From an uncultured Leucobacter sp. (GTDB lineage Bacteria; Actinomycetota; Actinomycetes; Actinomycetales; Microbacteriaceae): a stretch of 61,373 nucleotides of DNA. The stretch is taken from the NCBI GenBank assembly GCA_937967375.1, contig CALCJF010000028.1, positions 1 to 61,373 on the forward strand, read 5' to 3'. This document shows positions 38,839 through 47,250 of the stretch, piece after piece; position 1 is the first letter of the stretch, and every line of letters begins with the position of its first letter. The notes under the pieces were generated by a model. The model saw only the letters and a list, made by a program, of their open reading frames with translations. It made no database searches and was not told where the DNA came from. The position numbers and the translations under genes are program-made.

Positions 38839-40764
38839 ATGACCACTTATCGTTTCCGGAGGAAGCCGGTTGGGACGGCCTTGCTGGTTGCATCGCTCGC
38901 GTTGAGCGGCGCCGTGGCGACGGCGGGAGCGGCCTACGCGGAGTCTTCGCCGGCCACCGTCGCCGAAACCGAACTCGACTATTTCGCGCAGAACATCGAG
39001 GGTCTGCCGTCGGGCTCGGTGTTTGAGGCAGTCACCTACGAGCGATTCGAGACACTGTTGCAGCGCGAGGGAACATACGCGCTGCTGGTGGGCGGACCGA
39101 ATGATCCACGGGTGCAGGCGGCGGCACCGAGCATTGACGCCACCGCAAAGAAGTATGGGGTCGAGAAGATCTATGCCTTCGACCCGCTGCTCGATGGCGT
39201 AGGCATTGACGTACGCACCTCACAAGACGCCGAGATCGCGAAGATTTGGAGCAACCTGCTGACCTCGTTGAACGCAGACACCACTCCGCAGTTTGCTGCG
39301 GGCAACGACCCGTACCTGGTGATCTACGACAAGAGCCACACCGAAGGCGGATCCGAGGATCGCGTCATCGCGTCACTCGCCGCGGCTACTACCGACGACG
39401 GCTACGATGAAGCGCTCGAGGCTGTCTTTTCCTCGGTCGCTATTGACGGTCAGGCCACGATCGACACGCAGTCTCAGTTCGACTTCTTTCGCGGTCAAAT
39501 GAACAGCCGACACCAGAACTCTTACAAAGATGCGTCGCTCTACGGCGCCGAGATTTTTGGCGAGGATCAGGCAGACGACTTCGTGCTGAAATCAATTACC
39601 TATCCAGAACTCGTCGAACTTCTTGATACCCCGGGCGATCACACGATCCTGTTCGGCGGTACTTGGTGCCATAACACGCGGGCCGTAGCCCACGAGGTCA
39701 ACGACAAGGCCATCGAAGCCGGAACCGACACCGTCTACGTGTTCGACCTGCGGCTCGACTCGCAGTACGTCGGAAACCGCCTGCACATTCGCGACAACGT
39801 AGACAAGACACCACTCTCATACCTTTACGGTGATCTGGTATCGCGGTACTTTCCTGGATTGCGCACGCAGTACCAGCTCACAAGCGAGAACGCCGGGCAC
39901 AAGGTCTCGTTCTACCCCGGTGGCGACAGTTCTCAGGCGCTCTCGATCGCGCCCAAGCTGCAGGTGCCCTATCTGGTGCAGTACAACAATGGATCCGCGG
40001 CACCGGTAACAAAAGACTGGGTGCAGCTCGACCAGACCGGCGCTGTGAAGGAATTTATGACCGAATTCTGGTGGGTCGAGGGCCTGCCCGGTGGTCGCAA
40101 CGCGAACAGGTACCCTGCGACTCCTGACGGTGATGCCGCCTGGGCCGCATACCAACAGGACCAGTGGAGCTTTGCCGAGGCGGCGCTTACTGAGCTCGAC
40201 GTATTCTTCGGGCTGAATGACGACGACGGCGGGGAGGGGAGTGTTGATGCTGATGGCGGTGCCGACTCGAACGGCGACGCCGACGGCAACAGCGCGAACG
40301 CTAATGCCAGTAGCGCCGCAGGCGGTGACGCCAAGGGGGAGACCGGCGCCGACGGTACCCCGACCACGCCTACCGCCGAGCTACGGGTATCTGGCGATCT
40401 ACGACCCGGTGCCTCCTTTACGCTGACAGGCGCTGGCCTTCCATCACGAACGGAAGTGCGTATCGAGTTGCACTCAACGCCGCAGCTGCTCGGCAGCACC
40501 ACGGTAGATGCGCATGGCGCGCTCACCTTCTCCGGTAGCCTCCCCACAGCCACGCCCGCCGGAGCCCATCACATCGTGGTGTTCGCCGGCGATCGAGAGC
40601 TGGCGAGGGTCGCTGTTACCGTCGCCGGGGCAAGCGATCAACTCGCGAACACTGGTGCCGAAGAGGGCGTTCGCATCACCGTCGGAGCGGCTGCATTGGC
40701 ACTGATTGCTGCGGGAGCGAGCCTGATCCTCGTTCGTAGAATACGACCACAATCGGCGAAGTAG
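38839..40764 (+). CDS. LAxTG sortase-anchored protein with two thioredoxin-like domains and a single cysteine
   Basis: A 641-residue surface protein. Residues 1-35 are a signal peptide. Two homologous units follow: about 60-205 (TYERFETLLQREGTYALLVG, GGPNDP, DPYLVIYDKS) and 249-455 (TYPELVELLDTPGDHTILFG, GGTWCHNT, VPYLVQYNNG). WCHN (276-279) and VPY fit the thioredoxin active site and cis-proline loop; the first unit has lost the cysteine. Cys277 is the only cysteine in the protein. An acidic Gly/Asp/Asn linker (460-505), an Ig-like domain (513-595) and LANTG (602-606) with a membrane helix and RR tail complete it. AAAGGA precedes the ATG, 49 bp after the CxxC-protein gene. The role is inferred as extracellular thiol chemistry. 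Confidence 0.75.
   Translation: MTTYRFRRKPVGTALLVASLALSGAVATAGAAYAESSPATVAETELDYFAQNIEGLPSGSVFEAVTYERFETLLQREGTYALLVGGPNDPRVQAAAPSIDATAKKYGVEKIYAFDPLLDGVGIDVRTSQDAEIAKIWSNLLTSLNADTTPQFAAGNDPYLVIYDKSHTEGGSEDRVIASLAAATTDDGYDEALEAVFSSVAIDGQATIDTQSQFDFFRGQMNSRHQNSYKDASLYGAEIFGEDQADDFVLKSITYPELVELLDTPGDHTILFGGTWCHNTRAVAHEVNDKAIEAGTDTVYVFDLRLDSQYVGNRLHIRDNVDKTPLSYLYGDLVSRYFPGLRTQYQLTSENAGHKVSFYPGGDSSQALSIAPKLQVPYLVQYNNGSAAPVTKDWVQLDQTGAVKEFMTEFWWVEGLPGGRNANRYPATPDGDAAWAAYQQDQWSFAEAALTELDVFFGLNDDDGGEGSVDADGGADSNGDADGNSANANASSAAGGDAKGETGADGTPTTPTAELRVSGDLRPGASFTLTGAGLPSRTEVRIELHSTPQLLGSTTVDAHGALTFSGSLPTATPAGAHHIVVFAGDRELARVAVTVAGASDQLANTGAEEGVRITVGAAALALIAAGASLILVRRIRPQSAK
40216..40353 (+). repeat. 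Acidic Asp/Gly/Asn/Ala low-complexity linker
   Basis: Repeated GAC/GGC/AAC/GCG codons encode a flexible acidic spacer between the thioredoxin-like and Ig-like parts. Confidence 0.7.
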
Positions 40765-40856
40765 CTACTCGTCGCTCACAGGCCCCGGCTGATGCCTTCC
40801 TTCCACAGATTTTCGCAAATTTCTCGAAACTGTCATGTGGAGGGCATTGGTCGGGG

Positions 40857-40862
40857 CATTGT
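40857..40862 (+). promoter_or_regulatory. Possible -10 for the leaderless gene at 40869
   Basis: CATTGT (nAnnnT) ends six nucleotides before ATG 40869; there is no nearby Shine-Dalgarno. Confidence 0.3.
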
Positions 40863-40868
40863 GTCGAC

Positions 40869-41384
40869 ATGAACCATATCTCTCGCCCTCTCCGTTCGTC
40901 CGGCCCCGCGGCAATTTCTTGCGACCAGGCAACTCCAGACACTCACGCCCCGCTCGTCACTGACGCGCAGTTGTGCGGCGCACTGCAGCATTTGCTGACG
41001 GCCGCGATCCAGCGGCAGATCTGGCTGTTCTTCTTTGATGAGCAGCAGCTGTTGCAAGAGCCGATCATGCCGATGAACGATCACCCAGACGACCCTTATG
41101 AGATGTGCGAGACAGACGACATGGGGCGAGCCGCATTTCCACAGGTGTTCCTGCGTCGTGCGAAGCAGATCGCAAACGTGGTGCAAGCAGAATCGTTCGC
41201 GATCGTCTGGGAACGCCCCGGCGGCGCGGCGCTCGCTGAAGACGACATGCGCTGGCTGCGCGCATTCTCTAAGCACGCCGCCAACAGTGACGTCGACGCG
41301 CCCTTACGTGCGCTCTTGTTGCTGCACGAGACAGGCCTGCGACTGGTTACTTCTGACGAGCTGTCTGGCCGAAGTCCTGGTTGA
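40869..41384 (+). CDS. Hypothetical protein (171 aa)
   Basis: I do not recognise a named family, although the pattern recalls uncharacterised actinobacterial proteins. Seen features are LTAAIQRQIWLFFFDEQQLL, a central acidic PMNDHPDDPYEMCETDDMG, FAIVWERPGGAALAEDDMRW and DAPLRALLLLHETGLRLVT. No signal peptide or membrane helix. The IWLFFFDEQ/IVWERPGGA layout suggests a soluble alpha/beta sensor or enzyme. It lies after the surface-protein gene (104 bp gap) and ends convergently 2 bp from the SCO6745-family stop. Confidence 0.6.
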   Translation: MNHISRPLRSSGPAAISCDQATPDTHAPLVTDAQLCGALQHLLTAAIQRQIWLFFFDEQQLLQEPIMPMNDHPDDPYEMCETDDMGRAAFPQVFLRRAKQIANVVQAESFAIVWERPGGAALAEDDMRWLRAFSKHAANSDVDAPLRALLLLHETGLRLVTSDELSGRSPG

Positions 41385-41386
41385 AG

Positions 41387-42307
41387 CTAGGCCGCCTGCG
41401 GCGACTCGGGAGCGGAGTCACGGCCGAAGAGCTTCTGCGGAATCAGCTGTGCTGTGGCCACGATCTCTGCGATCAGTTTCGCGTCGCGCCGTATCTCTGC
41501 GAGCGCGGCATCGTCGAGGCGAGACCAAGCCGACGCCACAGTTGCGTCGGTTGCGACTTCGAGTGATTCCTTCAGTGACACTCCTTCTTCGGTGAGCACA
41601 GCAGTGTCACTCTCGTCGCTGAGCAGACCGCGTCTGGCGAGTGCGCCGGCGACCTCCCTCCAGTCGTCTTCGCCCCAGCCGCGAGAGCGACGAGCTGCGC
41701 TGGGTCTCCATGCGAGCCCCGTGGCGCAGTCGAGCACGCTTGCTTCAAGGCCCGAAAGCCCGTGCGAGACGAGCGCAGCAATGTGACCATCGCCACGAAA
41801 TTCACGAAGCAGGGTAGCCGACACCCAAAGGCCGAAGAGGTCGTCTTCTGCCCGATCCGCAGCTTCGGCGCCGAAGACTGAGAGATGGGCGGCGTAGAGC
41901 GGCCGACCCGACACAGACTGTGCTTCGAGTACTGCCCCGAGGTTGCTGCGAGTTCGAGCTGCCGCCCCTCGCAGCGCGCTTGCAGAGTTCGGGTCGAGAG
42001 ACGACTCAAGCGCAACCAGCAGCGCGCGGACACCACGAACTCGCGCAGCATGCACCTGGCCAGGTGGTGCTACCTGCCAGCACTCAGGGATTACGCGGGC
42101 GATACGATCCGGGTTGAAGCTGAAGAAAGTCGCTGCCACGAGCTCAGCCGAAGCGGCCCCAAGCGCGCACGCACGAGCGGCAAAGTACTGAGCTGGGCGG
42201 GCGAGCCCGATTTCGTCGTACTCTGCTGACACAATGCCAGAGAAGTATGAGGCGGCGTGGAAAGTATCGAGCCGTTTCGTGGCGGTACGAATCAGTTGAG
42301 TGCGCAT
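41387..42307 (-). CDS. SCO6745-family (SalK-like) protein
   Basis: The 306-residue protein resembles the actinobacterial SCO6745/SalK-like family, helical proteins with a C-terminal winged-helix-like half. Seen: RLDTFHAASYFSGIVSAEYD, QYFAARACALGAASAELVAA, ATFFSFNPDRIARVIPECW, and later a region like a DNA-binding domain (WGEDDWREVAGALARRGLLS, TAVLTEEGVSLKE). Function is unknown. ATG 42307 is chosen because a TAGACT -10 lies seven nucleotides upstream; the longer frame to 42493 would run through the uvrA promoter. It diverges from uvrA across the LexA box. Confidence 0.75.
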   Translation of the reverse strand: MRTQLIRTATKRLDTFHAASYFSGIVSAEYDEIGLARPAQYFAARACALGAASAELVAATFFSFNPDRIARVIPECWQVAPPGQVHAARVRGVRALLVALESSLDPNSASALRGAAARTRSNLGAVLEAQSVSGRPLYAAHLSVFGAEAADRAEDDLFGLWVSATLLREFRGDGHIAALVSHGLSGLEASVLDCATGLAWRPSAARRSRGWGEDDWREVAGALARRGLLSDESDTAVLTEEGVSLKESLEVATDATVASAWSRLDDAALAEIRRDAKLIAEIVATAQLIPQKLFGRDSAPESPQAA

Positions 42308-42314
42308 GACCTTG

Positions 42315-42320
42315 AGTCTA
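42315..42320 (-). promoter_or_regulatory. -10 element for the leaderless SCO6745-family gene
   Basis: TAGACT on the minus strand ends seven nucleotides before ATG 42307. Confidence 0.5.
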
Positions 42321-42353
42321 GGAGTTCGGCGCTGACGCCGATGGCGAAATGCA

Positions 42354-42369
42354 TCGAACATATCTTCGA
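42354..42369. promoter_or_regulatory. LexA (SOS) box before uvrA
   Basis: TCGAACATATCTTCGA matches the Gram-positive/actinobacterial SOS consensus TCGAAC-N4-GTTCGA with one mismatch. It overlaps the expected -35 region of the uvrA promoter (-10 at 42389-42394). Confidence 0.75.
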
Positions 42370-42388
42370 TATTTGTGGTTTGCTCGAC

Positions 42389-42394
42389 TAAGCT
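42389..42394 (+). promoter_or_regulatory. -10 element for leaderless uvrA
   Basis: TAAGCT ends six nucleotides before GTG 42401. Confidence 0.55.
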
Positions 42395-42400
42395 GGGGGA

Positions 42401-45325
42401 GTGAGTTCGAAGAGTTCTGCAGCAGAGAAGACCACCCCGATTCGTTCCTCGGCGTCGCACGCCCAGATCAGTGTGCAGGGCGCACGAGTGCACAACCTGA
42501 AGAATGTCGACCTCGCGATTCCGCGCGACTCCATGGTGGTGTTCACGGGCTTGTCAGGCAGCGGCAAGTCGAGCCTCGCGTTCGATACGATCTTCGCCGA
42601 GGGGCAGCGCCGCTACGTCGAGAGCCTGAGTGCCTACGCCCGCCAGTTTCTCGGCCAGGTCGACCGCCCCGACGTCGACTTCATCGAGGGCCTGAGCCCG
42701 GCGGTCAGCATCGATCAGAAGTCGACGAACCGCAACCCGCGCTCAACGGTCGGCACGATCACCGAGATCTACGACTATATGCGTCTGCTCTGGGCGCGCA
42801 TCGGCATTCCTCACTGCGCCATCTGCGGTGAGCAGATTCGTTCGCAGACCGTGCAGCAGATCGCCGACACGCTGATGGAGCTGCCCGAGCGCACGCGCTA
42901 TCAGGTGCTCGCGCCCGTCGTGAGCAAGAAGAAGGGCGAGTTCGTCGACCTGCTGCAAGACCTCGCGGCAAGCGGGTATTCGCGTGCTCTGGTTGACGGT
43001 GAGATGGTGCAGCTGAGCGAGCCGCCGACACTCAAGAAGCAGGTTAAGCACGATATTTCGGTGGTGGTGGATCGCCTGGTCGCGAGCCCCGATGGCCTCG
43101 GGCGCCTCACTGACTCGCTTGAGACCGCGCTGAAGCTCGCGAAGGGCCTCGTCACGATCGACTTCGTTGATCGCGACGAGAAGGCGAGCGATCGCACCCA
43201 GACCTTCAGCGAGAGCCTGAGCTGCCCGAACCGGCACCCGGTCTCGCTCACCGAGATCGAGCCGCGCACCTTCTCGTTCAATGCTCCGTTCGGTGCCTGC
43301 CCCACGTGTTCGGGCCTCGGCACGAGCATGTCTGTCGATGAAGACCTCGTGCTCGGCGACCCCCAGCTCAGCATTACCGACGGCGTTATCGTTCCCTGGA
43401 CGAGTCAGGGCAAGAGCCTCTACAACTACTATGAGAAGCTGCTTCGAGGGCTTGCCAGCGACCTCGATTTCAAACTCTCGACCCCCTGGGGCAAGCTGCC
43501 CGAAGAGGTGCGCGACGCCGTGCTCTACGGCAACAATTTCAAGGTCAACGTGCGATGGAAGAATCGCTTCGGGCGCGAGGTGAAGTACTCGAGCGGCTTC
43601 GAGGGCGTCATCCCGTTCATCGAACGGCAGTATGCCGAGGCAGAGAGCGATTCGCGCCGCGAGCGCTGGGCCGAGTTCTTGCGCGAGGTGCCGTGTCACG
43701 CCTGCCACGGTCAGCGGTTGAAGCCAGAGGTGCTTGCGGTCACCGTGAATGGCGAGTCGATTTCGGGCGTCGGCGAATTCAGCCTCACGGACGCGCAGCG
43801 CTTCTTCGCCGAGGTGCAGCTGAGTGAGCGCGAGGCCAAGATTGCCGCACAGGTGCTGCGTGAGATTCGCCTGCGTTTCAACTTTCTCATCGAGGTTGGC
43901 CTCGGCTACCTCACTCTCGCCCGCGCCGCTGGCACCTTGAGCGGCGGTGAAGCGCAGCGCATTCGTCTCGCCACGCAGATCGGTTCGGGGCTCACCGGCG
44001 TGCTCTACGTGCTCGACGAGCCGAGCATCGGCCTGCACCAGCGAGACAACCGTCGCCTCATTGAGACGCTCGTCAAGCTTCGTGACCTCGGCAACACTCT
44101 GATCGTGGTCGAGCACGACGAAGAAACCATCGAGGCGGCCGACTGGATCGTCGACATCGGCCCGGGCGCCGGCGTCGAGGGCGGCACAGTGGTGCATTCG
44201 GGTGACTACGCATCGATGCTGGCAAACGGCGATTCGATTACCGCCGACTACCTCACCGGGCGGCGCGCGATCGCGACTCCAAAAAAGCGCCGCAAGCGCG
44301 AAAAGGGTCGCGAGCTGAAGGTCGTCGGCGCACGATCCAACAACCTCAAAGACGTCGACGCAACCTTTCCGCTCGGCGTCATGACCGCGGTCACGGGTGT
44401 CAGCGGCAGCGGCAAGAGCACGCTCGTGAACGACATTCTGTACCGCGTGCTCGCCAACCAGCTCAATGGAGCCAGGCAGGTGCCCGGCAAGCACACGAGG
44501 GTGACCGGGCTCGAGCACCTCGACAAGGTCGTGCACGTCGATCAGGCACCGATCGGGCGCACCCCGCGATCGAACCCCGCGACCTATACCGGTGTGTTTG
44601 ACAAGATTCGCAACCTCTTCGCCGAAACGCAGGAGGCCAAGATTCGCGGTTACTTGCCGGGACGATTCAGCTTCAACGTGAAGGGCGGCCGCTGCGAGGC
44701 CTGCTCGGGCGATGGCACGCTGAAGATCGAGATGAACTTCTTGCCAGACGTCTACGTCGCGTGCGAGGTCTGCGGGGGCGAGCGATACAACCGCGAGACG
44801 CTGCAGGTGCGCTACAAGGGCAAGAACATCAGCGAGGTGCTCGACATGCCCATCGCCGAGGCAGCCGAGTTCTTCGAGCCGATTTCGAGCATCCACCGCT
44901 ATCTGAAGACCCTGGTCGACGTGGGGCTCGGCTACGTCAGGCTCGGGCAGAGCGCCACGACACTGTCGGGCGGTGAAGCGCAGCGTGTCAAGCTTGCCAC
45001 CGAGTTGCAGAAGCGCTCGAACGGGCGCAGCATCTATGTGCTCGACGAGCCGACGACTGGTCTGCACTTCGAAGACGTGCGCAAGCTGCTGCTCGTGCTG
45101 AATGGCCTCGTAGACAAGGGCAACACGGTGATCACGATCGAGCACAACCTCGACGTGATTCGCAGTTGTGACTGGGTGATCGACCTCGGCCCAGAGGGCG
45201 GCAGCGGCGGCGGCACTATTCTCGCAACCGGCACACCAGAGCAGCTGGCGACGCACTCTGAGAGCCACACCGGCAGGTTTCTTGCCGAGTCGCTCGCGAA
45301 GCATCCGGGAGCCGGCAAGCGTTGA
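42401..45325 (+). CDS. uvrA: Excinuclease ABC subunit A
   Basis: UvrA is the ABC-type damage sensor of nucleotide excision repair. The 974-residue protein has two ATPase halves with Walker A motifs FTGLSGSGKSSLAFDT and VTGVSGSGKSTLVNDI, two LSGGEAQR signatures, and zinc-binding modules (CAICGEQ; CPTCSGLG with CHACHGQ; CEACSGDG with CEVCGGERY). The GTG start has a leaderless-type -10 and a LexA box upstream. Its TGA stop overlaps the TTG start of uvrC. It heads uvrA-uvrC-rapZ-whiA, a standard actinobacterial operon. Confidence 0.98.
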   Translation: MSSKSSAAEKTTPIRSSASHAQISVQGARVHNLKNVDLAIPRDSMVVFTGLSGSGKSSLAFDTIFAEGQRRYVESLSAYARQFLGQVDRPDVDFIEGLSPAVSIDQKSTNRNPRSTVGTITEIYDYMRLLWARIGIPHCAICGEQIRSQTVQQIADTLMELPERTRYQVLAPVVSKKKGEFVDLLQDLAASGYSRALVDGEMVQLSEPPTLKKQVKHDISVVVDRLVASPDGLGRLTDSLETALKLAKGLVTIDFVDRDEKASDRTQTFSESLSCPNRHPVSLTEIEPRTFSFNAPFGACPTCSGLGTSMSVDEDLVLGDPQLSITDGVIVPWTSQGKSLYNYYEKLLRGLASDLDFKLSTPWGKLPEEVRDAVLYGNNFKVNVRWKNRFGREVKYSSGFEGVIPFIERQYAEAESDSRRERWAEFLREVPCHACHGQRLKPEVLAVTVNGESISGVGEFSLTDAQRFFAEVQLSEREAKIAAQVLREIRLRFNFLIEVGLGYLTLARAAGTLSGGEAQRIRLATQIGSGLTGVLYVLDEPSIGLHQRDNRRLIETLVKLRDLGNTLIVVEHDEETIEAADWIVDIGPGAGVEGGTVVHSGDYASMLANGDSITADYLTGRRAIATPKKRRKREKGRELKVVGARSNNLKDVDATFPLGVMTAVTGVSGSGKSTLVNDILYRVLANQLNGARQVPGKHTRVTGLEHLDKVVHVDQAPIGRTPRSNPATYTGVFDKIRNLFAETQEAKIRGYLPGRFSFNVKGGRCEACSGDGTLKIEMNFLPDVYVACEVCGGERYNRETLQVRYKGKNISEVLDMPIAEAAEFFEPISSIHRYLKTLVDVGLGYVRLGQSATTLSGGEAQRVKLATELQKRSNGRSIYVLDEPTTGLHFEDVRKLLLVLNGLVDKGNTVITIEHNLDVIRSCDWVIDLGPEGGSGGGTILATGTPEQLATHSESHTGRFLAESLAKHPGAGKR

Positions 45326-47250
45326 TTCGCGAAGAGGATCACCGTGACTCGTTTCGCCCTGCCCAGGGCGAAATTCCGACGAGCCCTGGGGTGTACCGCT
45401 TCAGCGACCGTCACGGCCGGGTGCTCTACATCGGCAAAGCGAAGAATCTGCGCGCGCGTCTCGCGAACTACTTTCAGCCGTTGCGCTCGATTCAGCCGCG
45501 CACGCAGCGCATGCTCGCGCTGGCTGCCCGACTCGATTGGACAGTCGTCGCGACCGACACCGAGTCGCTTGTGCTCGAGCACACCTGGATCACGGAGTTT
45601 CAGCCGCCGTTCAACGTGCAGTTCAAAGACGACAAGACGTACCCGTATCTTGCCGTAACGCTGCGCGATGAGGCGCCGCGATTGCTGATCACGCGCAACG
45701 ACAAGATCAGGGGTGCGCGCTACTTCGGCCCGTACCCGAAGGTTTGGTTGCTGCGCGAGATGACCGCTCTGCTGCAGCAGGCGTTTCCGATTCGCACCTG
45801 CAACGACGCCGATTATCGCCGCGCGATGCAGACCGGAAGGCCCTGCCTCGCCGGTCAGATCGGGCGCTGCCACGGGCCGTGTTCGGGCCTCATCAGTCTT
45901 GAAGATCATCGCGAACGCGTCGGTGAGCTCGTCTCATTTCTCGCGGGCGGAGACGACCGGGCGCTGAAGCAATTGCAGCGAGCGATGCGCGACGCGGCGG
46001 CCGAGCAGCGCTACGAGGACGCGGCGCTGCTGCGCGATCAGGTGGCCGCGGTGCAGCACGTGATGGAACGCAACTCCGTGGCGCTCGGCCTCGACGTCGA
46101 CGCAGACGTATTCGGCCTGCGGCACGACGAACTTTCTGCGGCCGCGCACCAGTTCATCATTCGAGGCGGCCGCATCAGGGGTGAGCGCAGCTGGCTCGTC
46201 GACGTCGAGCTTGACGACTCGCCGAGTGCGCTGCTCGAGCAGGTGATCCAATCTGCCTACGAGGGGGAGCGTGAGCCACCACCGCAGATTCTGGTGCCCG
46301 TGCTGCCAGATAACGCCGAGGCACTCGAACAAGCGCTGCGGGCCAGGCGCCCCCGCGGAGGTCGGGTGCGCGTGAAGATTCCCGAGCGCGGCGATAAAGC
46401 CGGACTCATGGATCGCGCAGTGCTCAACGCGGGCGAGCACCTGCTGCGCTACAAGTTGAAGCGCGCCGCAGACATCTCTGCCCGCACCGACGCGCTCGGC
46501 GAGTTGCAGCAGGCGCTCGACATGACCGAGCCACCGCTTCGCATCGAGTGCATCGACGTGTCGCACCTGCAGGGCACCGGGGTGGTGGCCTCGCTCGTCG
46601 TGTTCGAAGACGCGCTGCCTGCCAAGGGCGCGTATCGCAAATACCGCATCGAACAGACAACCGATGACACCGACAGCATCTACCAGGTGGTGTCGCGAAG
46701 GGCGGCTCAGCTGAACCAGCTTGCGCAGTCTGGTGAGTTGCCTGATGGCAGATACCGGGACCGACCCCAGCTGCTCATCGTCGATGGCGGTGCGCCGCAG
46801 GTCGCCGCAGCGAAACGTGCGCTCGACGAGGCCGGCATCGATGACATCGCGCTGACCGGGGTCGCGAAGCGGCTCGAAGAGCTTTGGCTGCCCGACGATC
46901 CGTTCCCCGTGGTGCTGCCGCGCGCCAGCGAGGCACTGTTTCTGGTGCAGCGTGTGCGCGACGAAGCCCACCGATTCGCAATCACGTTCCAGCGTCAGCG
47001 TCGCAGCACCGCCATCGCGAGCCAGCTCTCCGATATTCCTGGGCTCGGGCCCAAGCGAGTGCAGGCGCTGCTGAAGCACTTCGGCTCAGTGGCGCGGCTT
47101 CGCGAGGCCAGCCTGGGCGAGATTTCGAGCGCCCCAGGAGTGGGGCCGCAGCTCGCAGCGCAGATCCTTTCCCGCCTGACCGAAAGCGGCGCGAGCGCTA
47201 AGCTAGAACAAGGCAGTGAGCGCGTGTCGCGCGGGGAGGAAGAGCCGTGA
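45322..47250 (+). CDS. uvrC: Excinuclease ABC subunit C
   Basis: UvrC makes both incisions in nucleotide excision repair. The 642-residue protein has an N-terminal GIY-YIG nuclease (TSPGVYRFSDRHGRVLYIGK), a UVR domain (RDAAAEQRYEDAALLRDQVA), the RNase H-like C-terminal nuclease (IECIDVSHLQGTGVVASLVV, LLIVDGGAPQVAAA) and tandem helix-hairpin-helix motifs (LSDIPGLGPKRVQALLKHFG). The TTG start overlaps the uvrA stop by 4 nt, and its stop overlaps the rapZ GTG. Confidence 0.97.
   Translation: MIREEDHRDSFRPAQGEIPTSPGVYRFSDRHGRVLYIGKAKNLRARLANYFQPLRSIQPRTQRMLALAARLDWTVVATDTESLVLEHTWITEFQPPFNVQFKDDKTYPYLAVTLRDEAPRLLITRNDKIRGARYFGPYPKVWLLREMTALLQQAFPIRTCNDADYRRAMQTGRPCLAGQIGRCHGPCSGLISLEDHRERVGELVSFLAGGDDRALKQLQRAMRDAAAEQRYEDAALLRDQVAAVQHVMERNSVALGLDVDADVFGLRHDELSAAAHQFIIRGGRIRGERSWLVDVELDDSPSALLEQVIQSAYEGEREPPPQILVPVLPDNAEALEQALRARRPRGGRVRVKIPERGDKAGLMDRAVLNAGEHLLRYKLKRAADISARTDALGELQQALDMTEPPLRIECIDVSHLQGTGVVASLVVFEDALPAKGAYRKYRIEQTTDDTDSIYQVVSRRAAQLNQLAQSGELPDGRYRDRPQLLIVDGGAPQVAAAKRALDEAGIDDIALTGVAKRLEELWLPDDPFPVVLPRASEALFLVQRVRDEAHRFAITFQRQRRSTAIASQLSDIPGLGPKRVQALLKHFGSVARLREASLGEISSAPGVGPQLAAQILSRLTESGASAKLEQGSERVSRGEEEP

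Noticed and set aside
42743..45304. 853-residue open frame antisense to uvrA
   Set aside because: It mirrors the strongly conserved uvrA frame; the composition (runs of Arg, His, Val, Leu) is typical of GC-rich antisense frames and no domain is visible.
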